56,324 nt of DNA. Source: Candidatus Omnitrophota bacterium. Its GTDB lineage: Bacteria > Omnitrophota > Gorgyraeia > 2-01-FULL-45-10. Below are positions 20,101-29,100 of the stretch, one piece after another. The position numbers and the translations under genes are program-made. The notes under the pieces are model-generated. The model was not told the DNA's origin, did not search any database, and was given only the letters and a program-made list of their open reading frames with translations. How positions within the stretch are numbered: position 1 is the first letter of the stretch; each line of letters begins with the position of its first letter. The stretch is from contig JAFGJL010000023.1 of the NCBI GenBank assembly GCA_016929115.1, positions 1-56,324 of the forward strand. The letters are read 5' to 3'.

Positions 20101-23100
20101 GATGTCTCGGGTCTGGTCACGGCCGAGTACTCCGCATCGGGCATCCGCGAATTGCTTTCCCGCGTTGCGCAGATCGGCAACAATATTCTCATAGTAAAAG
20201 ACCACTTCTGCCTATTCGACGACGGCCCGATAGCGCATACGAGGCGGGGCACAAGCGGCAGACATACCGCCCTGTGGCTCGGCAGCAAGCTCTTCACCCA
20301 CCCCGATATCACGGACGAGGACATAGCCCTCCTCATGCTCGAAGAGACCAAGCACATACTCTTCCCCGACGCGCCGCACGACAAGATCCGCCATTCCGAA
20401 GAGCTCAGGAAGAAACTTCTCAGATGCTCCAGAGGCCTGGGCGAAATCCCGTCCGAAAAGCTCTGTGAAGCCGACATGTCCGCGTCCAAAAATAAAATAG
20501 GGACAGACACCAATATCCCGGCGGCGCAAAAGATCCCTGAAGTGCAAGTATATTTGGAACACGATCGCGTTTTTTACCAGGTCACCGGCGCACTTGATGC
20601 CGGAAAGATCCCGGCCGGCCTGCCGCTTATCGTATTCGATTACCACAGCGATAATTTTGAGACTAACCCGGGGAACGGCATCGGCCCGGCGAATTGGGTA
20701 AGCTATGCGGCCCGGAGCGGGGCGGTGGGCGACATATTCTGGGCTTATCCTCCCGACGACCACTCGCTTTTATACAGGGAGAACGATTGTTTCAAAGATA
20801 CGGATAGCGATTGGAAGTCGCTTATTCTGAGGAACCTGCCGTTATTCGGAAAAGGGGTCATTCTGTCCTTCGACATGGATTATTTCGCGAGGATCGAGGA
20901 TGCCGGACAAGTTGGGCTCCTGCCGGAAGCAGGGCAGGTGAGGCGGCAAATCCTGGAGGTGTTCAGGTTCTTAAGAGAGAAAGGCATTCCCGTCCATCTG
21001 GTCAACGGCGCCTACTCTTCGCCGCGTCACGCTCCTATGAGCTACAACAAGGAATTTAGCGACGCGCTTTTCGAAGCGGTTTTGGAAAACAAGGGCTTCG
21101 GCCCCGGCACGCCGCACATCGACCAGCCGATGGATGACGAGAAAGAAGAAGACCCCGCTGAGTTTAACCGTAAGGCATTTTCACTGCTCGGCAATGTGGT
21201 AAGGGCGGAGCTCGGCGAAGATTTTAAGGGCACATACTGGGCCGGGGGATGCGATATTGAGATATGCAAAACAGTAGGAGGCGAATGGAATGTTCAGGGT
21301 TTGGATTATGAATCCGGAAAATATAACAAGCGTTATAAAAGAGATTATGATGACCCGAATAAGGTAAAAGAGGCGGGATTCACCCCTGTTTCCTGGGATG
21401 TCATGACTCTTGAGTTACCTCCGGCTATAAGTTTAGGCTCCCAGGACGCCGCTCTTATTAAACACCCGGGAGGGGATTATCACAGTTTCCGCGAAGGACT
21501 CTGGTATTGTGTGACAGCATCCCTGAGAGAAGGGGGCTTGTTGATAACGGATACCCCGATCCCGGAAGAATACACGGATGTTTACGAACGGATCGTTGAC
21601 CTTGCGGGGAAAGATGGGGTCGAGGAGATAGAATATATCTGGGACGAGGGGTGCCCAAGAAAGCTAAAATTAAAACTATATCGCAGAAAAACATATCCCG
21701 ATGTGACGCGACAGCTTCAGCTTATCGATAAAGCCGCGGTGGCTCCCGAAGATAAGATAAGAGTTTTAACAGGCTTTCTGGGAAATTACGGCCATCTTGA
21801 AGAGGTGAGGCGCAGGTTGGTCGATATCGGCCAACCTGCCATTCCCCACCTTGTGAAAGCGCTCATATCGTGCAAGGACGGATTTATCAGGGGCATTATT
21901 GTGCGGATATTGATAGAAAGCTCGCACAGGTCCATCATCCCGACGCTTATCGATTGCCTGGGAGATGAAGAACGCCTGGTAAAAAACTCCGCCTCTCAGG
22001 CGCTGGTTAAGTTCGGTTTAGTCGCAGTTCCCTTTCTGATAGAGGCCCTGCCGGATGATGAGATGAAAGTGGAGATGGCTTATGAAGAGAGGCAAGAGAT
22101 AAGAGCAAGAAGCGACAGAATAGAGGATGTACTGAAAGATATCGGATCGCCCGCGGTGCCGGTTATGATCGATGCCCTGAAAAGAAAGGCCGGAAACGAG
22201 TCCGAGGAGCGAAGGTGCCTTTCGATATTGTACGTTTTGGAAAAGATCGGAGATAAAAGGGCCGTGGGAGTATTATGTGAGATCGGGAAAAATAGATCCC
22301 AGAGCAAAGCCGGCGAACAAATGCGCCTTTTGGCAGTGAGGGCATTTGGGAAAATCGGTGGTAAAGCGGCCCTGAAAACATTGAGAGAAATTCTGTTTGA
22401 TGATGGCGAAGACGCCGACATGAAAAGTCGAGCAGCAACCTCTTATACAAGTATAGAGATCCCCGAGGCCAAGTCCGAAAATATTAGACTGCTTATCGGT
22501 CTTTTGGCGAGCTGGGAGCAAAATTACGTAGAGCCCGGAGAAAGATTGGTCCAGATCGGAGAGCCTGCCATTCCACCCTTGATAGCGGCTTTACGAGACA
22601 AGAGTAATGATAAGTGCATGCGTTTACGCATTGCGAATCTTCTTGGCCGGATAAAAGATGCCCGGGCCATTCCCGCGCTCACGGGCTTTTTGCTGGAGCA
22701 GGTTTCGGAGAGGGACGAACCTCCAGTAAAAAAAGGCGGTTTTTTATTTTTCGACGACAGGGGAGAGTTCTTTCCTTATATCGCAAAGATATTGGTTGGC
22801 TTCGGGCCTGAGGCGAGAGAAGCGATCCCGCTCCTTAAAAAAATGCTTAAGGATGAGGATGAGGAATATCGAAAGGCGGCCGAAGACGCCTTAAAAAATA
22901 TCGAACCCCAAAACACCGAAGGCCACGCTACCAGCGCCCCGCCTGCCGGCTCGCCGGCCGAGTGCCTGAGGACAATATTCTGCGACAGCGGCCTGAGGAC
23001 GAGGACGGATATATCGGCAAAGGACCTTCTCGGGAAGCGCAAAAAGGCCGATGGAACGGCCGCGCTCTCGCCAAGGACCATATATAAGGAGCTTGAGATC

Positions 23101-26100
23101 CTGAAGGCGGTGGGGATATTGATAAAAGGCACGAGGCCGCATACCTGTCAACTCAGGCCCGAGCTCTTAAATCTCCCTCCGCCCGTTAACGGTTCATTGC
23201 ATCCGACCGTCGAAAAACTCTGCGGCATCAAGGTGAGGGGTATCGAATGGCTCAGGCGTTATTCCGTACCGCCTGAAGCGATCAGAAAACTAAGAGCCAA
23301 GATAAGAGGCATATTACCCGCGCCATCCGGCAGTAACATCGTATACGGAACGGACATCGAAGAATTCAACGAGGCAAAGCGCGTTTTGCTGGGGCATGTC
23401 CCCTCGACCTCGAAAACGAAGACAGAGAAAATAAAGTTCCTCGCATTTTGGTATAATTCGTTGAAAGCGCTTGGGGTGCTCAAGGAAGCGCTTGATAAAT
23501 ACAAGAGAAAAACGAGGATAGCGGCAGAGATAATATCAGCCATACGCGACCTGAAGCGTTACGGTATTCTATATGAGCAGATCACGAAAAAAGGAGGAGT
23601 GGAGCAGAAGAGCGTCGTAGGCACCATCTGGCATGCCGCCACGGAGATAGCAAAGAGCGAAAATGTCAGGAAATTCTTCACCATCATCATAAATTACCCC
23701 GATAATTGCATCACCCTCCGGTTCCATTTCCCGCGAAACAGGCCTTTCCAACGTCTCGGCAGGCTCATGGCCCGCCTTCGCGGCCTGTTCAAACACAGAG
23801 GGATAGATACAGATATCAGGGCCGAAGACGTCGATACCGATAATACGCGCGGCGACATCAGGATCGAGCTTAATATAAATATAGCCAATCTCCACTCTTT
23901 CTGGCGGGCGCTGGGAACATCCGGCATCAAGACCAACGAACGCGGTTATTACAGGGCGTTCACCGACGAAGAGCTCATCGAAAAGACGGAACAGAGGGCC
24001 AAGAGCCTTCTCGACGGCATAAAAGACCGGAAGGAGCGCGAAGATTTTATAGCGTACGTGTGGGGAAGGGGCACAGAAGACGCTCCCGGCATCATCGGTA
24101 TTTTGCGCGACAAAAATAAATACGGCTGCCTGAGGCATATAACCGTAGAAACGTTAAGAGGCGGCGTCGAGACTTTTCAAGCGGCGCCCGGGAATAAATG
24201 TTCGTACAGCGATCTTCGCCTGCTGGGCAAGTATAACCCTTATTTCGCATCCTACATACCGGAAGATGAGGGGATAATACAGCGCTGGATATATCTCGCC
24301 AGAGGCGCGGGAAGCGTTTTCGAGACCGCTTACCTAAAAAGATTGCTAAAAGGCCGCCTTGACGAGGATTACATGTTCTTTATTTCCGAGCATACCCTGG
24401 GCCATCAGAGGAACCCCAGGCAGGGTGTCCGAACGGAAATGAGCGATCTTGTATTGGGAGGGATCAAGGACTTCAAGTCCCTTAAGCTTGCGATGATGAG
24501 GCGGCTGAGGAAAAGCTACTATACCCGGTGCGAGATAAGGATAGCAGGCAAGCCCGGGTGGGTGAAGTTCAGGAAGAACAGGCTCCGGGAGGATGAAGAA
24601 GGCCGGAGGCGGGAATCCATGCCGGTTTACGACAGGCCGGGAGGCGGAGCGAAGATCATAGCCTGGATCGAAAGGGTTAAACAGAACCCGGCTTCAGGCA
24701 AGCCGGTCATCGAATCTGTAAAGATGACCGATCAAGAAGAGAGATACCTCAGCAGCGATGAGATAGAGAAGATCGAGACCGTTGACGGCAAGGGGGAGGC
24801 CACAAAAGGCGTTGGCAGTGAAAACGATATCATCATCCCTTACGCCGCGAACGCCCTTTACGCGCAGCTCAGGGCCACTCCCATACTGAACGGCCTTAAA
24901 TATACGGATAAGAACGGCAAGCCGATAGTCCCAAAAGTGTGCATTATAGACGAGGTGGGCCACGGTTCGTGGGATCTGTTCGCTGCTTTCGTGATAGAAG
25001 AGCTTTCCAGAAAAGATATGGAAGATATCGACGAGCTCCGGTTGCGCGAGGAATGCGCGCGCAGGCTGGGCAGGGAGATCCGGCCGCCCGAAGACGGGCA
25101 TCTGTCCAGGATCACGGAAGAGGAACTGGGGGATTGGGAGGATCTGGAAAATGCGATAAAGGACATAAGGCGCAAGGATGATGAGTCGGTGGATGTGGTG
25201 AATTTTATAGGCAGGCAGGGGACAGGAAAGATCCTGACGCGGATCATCCCCGGCTACCCCTCTTTGAACGAGCAAAAGATGATGGATGATTTCGGGATAG
25301 GGCAGAAAGAGGCCAGGCGCGCCATCAAGTGGGTAACCGATAAAGCCGGTATCGTTCCGCACCCTTACATGGTCGACAGGTCAGAAGGTAGCGCGTTGCC
25401 CGTTTATTATGATTATATACCGATAAGACTCGAATCGAGGGAGATCCATATAGGCGCGTATTTAAAAGCGATGCTTATCTATAACGGCGTCATCGAATAC
25501 TATAAGAGGGGTTATAAGAGATGGGGGGTGAAGATCCTTAAAGGCCTGGTAAAGAGCAGGTCCTTGCCCGAGCGCGTGCGCCTGGCGGCGCTTGACGCTA
25601 TCGGGGTCTTCCCCTACAAGGAAACGATCGACGCCCTTTGTTCGATAGGGAAAAATAAGCGGTTATTCGATAAGGCGCAAGATACGGCGCTTGACGTATT
25701 GGAAATGATCATGGATGAAGCCGTTGTTTTTGGGGCCGATCGGGATATCGAGCGTGTTAAAGATTACCAGAGCCTGTTCCACAGGGAGGCGCTTGTCAGG
25801 AAAATATCAAAAAAGAGGGCTTTCCCTGAATTGAAAGACGCGGCGGGAAAGATCCTCGCTTGCATAAAAGACGCAAGGGAGAGGTTTATCGTCGTCGGGA
25901 TCGGGTTCAAGGATTACGACGGGCTTCCCATCATGGAAAGGAAGAGGTACAGGTTCGCGAGGGTGAATGAGTCCCTCATTTATGTGGTGCCGATCATGTC
26001 GGATACCACGGAAGGGGCGGCGAAAGAGCTTGACAGGCTGAAACAGACGCTTGACGCCGGCGCCGCGATCCTCGCCCCCAAGGATGTGGTTGCGCAGGAC

Positions 26101-29100
26101 GGACAGGGCGCCAGAATAGACCGCGGCTATCTGGCAAAATTGATAGGGCGTGAGAACCGCAAGAAGAAGTACGGGGAAAACGGGCCTGAAAGCGCCACGC
26201 CCCTGATAAAGAGCGCTGTCAAAGATATCCGCGTTGACGATTTCGCCGAGCGCATCAGCTGGGTGCTCGGCAACGATGAGATAGCGGGCAAATTCTATCC
26301 TAGCGGTAAAAAAATAAGCGGCATCACCATCACGGGCTTCTCTTCGAAGCGCGGCAGGGACATCCTGGACCTTTCGATAGAGGAAGAGGGCGGCGGCGCA
26401 ACCGCTTTCCGCCTCGCGCTTTACAAAAAAGGCTACGGCCTCGATACGGATATAAAGGACAGGTACGAACGCCTTGCCGACAGGTTCGTCATCATGTACA
26501 GGAACTTCATGCTCTTGGACCACGGCAGGGATTTTGACACTGTCAGGATCGGCCTGACGGACGAGATAACCGGCCTGATAATGGAGGCGTTCAGGAACCA
26601 TCTGGAGGGCGAGGTCTTTGAGTTTACGCAAAGCGGTTCGGATGCCCGGGTCTATAAAGACGCGTCTTCGAAGCTCGTGGTGAAAGAACTGGTCGATCAG
26701 CACAGGGATGTCTTCAGGATGCCTTCGCCTTTTTATAACAGCCCCATGATCAGTTACAAGCTTGCCCGGCAGTATCTGGGGCACCTGACCATAAGGTTCG
26801 CCTTGTTCGAGAACCTCAAAATAAAGGTGAAAGAAAAGGACGGCATCGTCAGGGAAAAGGTCATCAAGAACGCGGTGGTGCAGAAATTCGTCCAGGAATT
26901 CTTCAAGGAAGGCATGTGGGACCCCAAGGCCAACTACAGAAGGTACAACGGCATCCTCGCCGACGCCATATCAAGGGGCGATATGGATACGGCCAAATTG
27001 CTTATCGAGGAATACCTGATCAACATAAGGGCTTTGATAAAAAGGGGGATAGTGGATTGGGACGTGAAACCGGACAATTACGGTTATGACCCTTCGGTAG
27101 GCCATATAGGCTGTCTTGACATGGGCAAGGTCGTCAAGTGGAGCGACGTTAACCGCGATACGACGCGCATCTTCCTGCGCAACCTTCAGTTTACAAGGGA
27201 TTCTGTTCACGACTGGGCCAAGTCCGTGCTGCCTGCGGAAAAGGCCGATGAGCTGAAGAAATATTTCGAAGATGCCTGCAGGGATGTATTCAGGATACGG
27301 GACGATTTCTCCTTCGATATATCCAAGACAGTGGACGAGCTTGAAAATCAGACCTCCTACGGGGAGCTGGATGAGGACATCAAGGACCTTTCGGGCAGGA
27401 CGATAAGCGGTCTTCCGGTCTGTTACGCCGGATACGCTAAGACGCGCGAAAAAGCGGTAGGGCTTATCGCCGCTCATCTGCGCGATTCCGGAGTAGATGT
27501 CGACTCGCTGGAACGCCTTTTCGCGCGGATCGGGTTCAGCGAAGCCTCCAGAAGGTATGATTTGACCCAGTATTTCGGAAGGAGCGTCGCGTCGGCGGAC
27601 ATATTCTACGCCGATTTTGAGGATGATGACTATTGCGGCATCAAGGTGCGCAAGACCGGTACGGCGCCGACAGCGGCGGCGGTCCTGGCGAGGCGCGAAT
27701 ACGAAGGACAGCCGTTAACCGACGAAGAGTACGAGGCCATCGTGGGGGAGGTATGCAGGATACTCCTCAGATATTACATGCCCCAGCAGGATGTTTACAA
27801 TCTTCTGGCAAGGGTCTTGAACCTGGACGCGGCCGTATTCGTGAACCGCCGCCTTTCGGTGGAAAGGGAATTTTCCAAAATAGATTTTTCAAAGCTGAAC
27901 GAGAACCATAAGCTCCTCTTCAGGGATCTCCTGGGTATCGACGGAAGCGAGATAACGCTCGAGGATGCCATGGTGGCCTTCGATAAATTGAGGGAGACCA
28001 GGTTCTATCCATGGCATATAGGCCTGGACAATTTCTCCGTCAGGCGCGAAGGGGGCGGATTCAGGGTCGAGATACTCTCGTTCGACGAATTTGTGCGCAA
28101 ATGCCGGGAAGCCGAGGCCGTAATGCGCATGCACGACGAACTCGGCATCAAGTTGAGCGAGGTCTTCGATTCGCTCGAGCCGGTCCTGGGGCCGAGCGGC
28201 GCCGCGGCGTTCCTCGAAAAGCTCTATTTCCAGAGCTTGAACAATTTCCCGCTCCTGGAGGAAGTCGTCCCCAAAAGGCTGCAGACCCTTTATGAGAAAA
28301 AACAAGGCCTTTTATCAGGGGCTTATCTTGAGAAAAAGTTCCCTCTCGCGGTCGTCTCCCCGCGGGAGGAGCGGCGCATATCGCCTCATTCCGCGTATGT
28401 ATTGCTGAGGTCGGAATTCAATGGGAGCTGGCAATCCACCGCTATGATACGCCTCATGGTGCGCGGCAACGGCCTCCGCGGGCTATTCCCGTTCGACATT
28501 GTAAACCGGAACCTCGAAACGCTTGTTTATTTAGGGCTGGCCGAGAGAGAAGGGGAAGGGGCCGCCGCTTTCTACAAAGCGTTCGAAATCACAGGCCGTG
28601 AATTTACGGATATAGTGGAGCCCGTTTTAAAAAGGCTCGGTGGCGCCCCGACGTCTGTCGAGAAGGAGAACGCGAGAAATGAGTTATGGATCAGGGGGAT
28701 ACGCAACCTTGCGGATCGTGAAGGACGGCCTTTGAGCGCGCCGCGCGTTCCGGCCAAAAAAGCCCGTCCGGATACCGCCGAGGCGGAGCGCGAACCGGCA
28801 AAAAGCGGCGGCGAGGTCGTTCAGGATTGGTACAGGGATGTAAACCGCCATCTCGCGAAGTTGTCCGGGGTAACGTCCGGCAGCAGCGTTCTTGAGATCG
28901 GCGCCGGCACAGGCATCTCCACGGCCATCATCATGGAGCAATTGCAATATAAAGGCGATATAATCGCGCTGGAGCCGAACCCGGCGCATCTGAGATTCAC
29001 GCAGATGGCTATGGGCGATTCGCGCGCGCGATTCATACAGGCGGCGGCGGAACAGGTCAGGGATGTCGTAAAGGAGCCCGTTGACGCCTCATTCCTATTT

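Noticed and set aside
25807-26784. 325-aa minus-strand ORF inside the giant gene
   Set aside because: Shadow ORF antisense to clear coding sequence; composition is typical of antisense translation of GC-rich codons and no family is recognisable.
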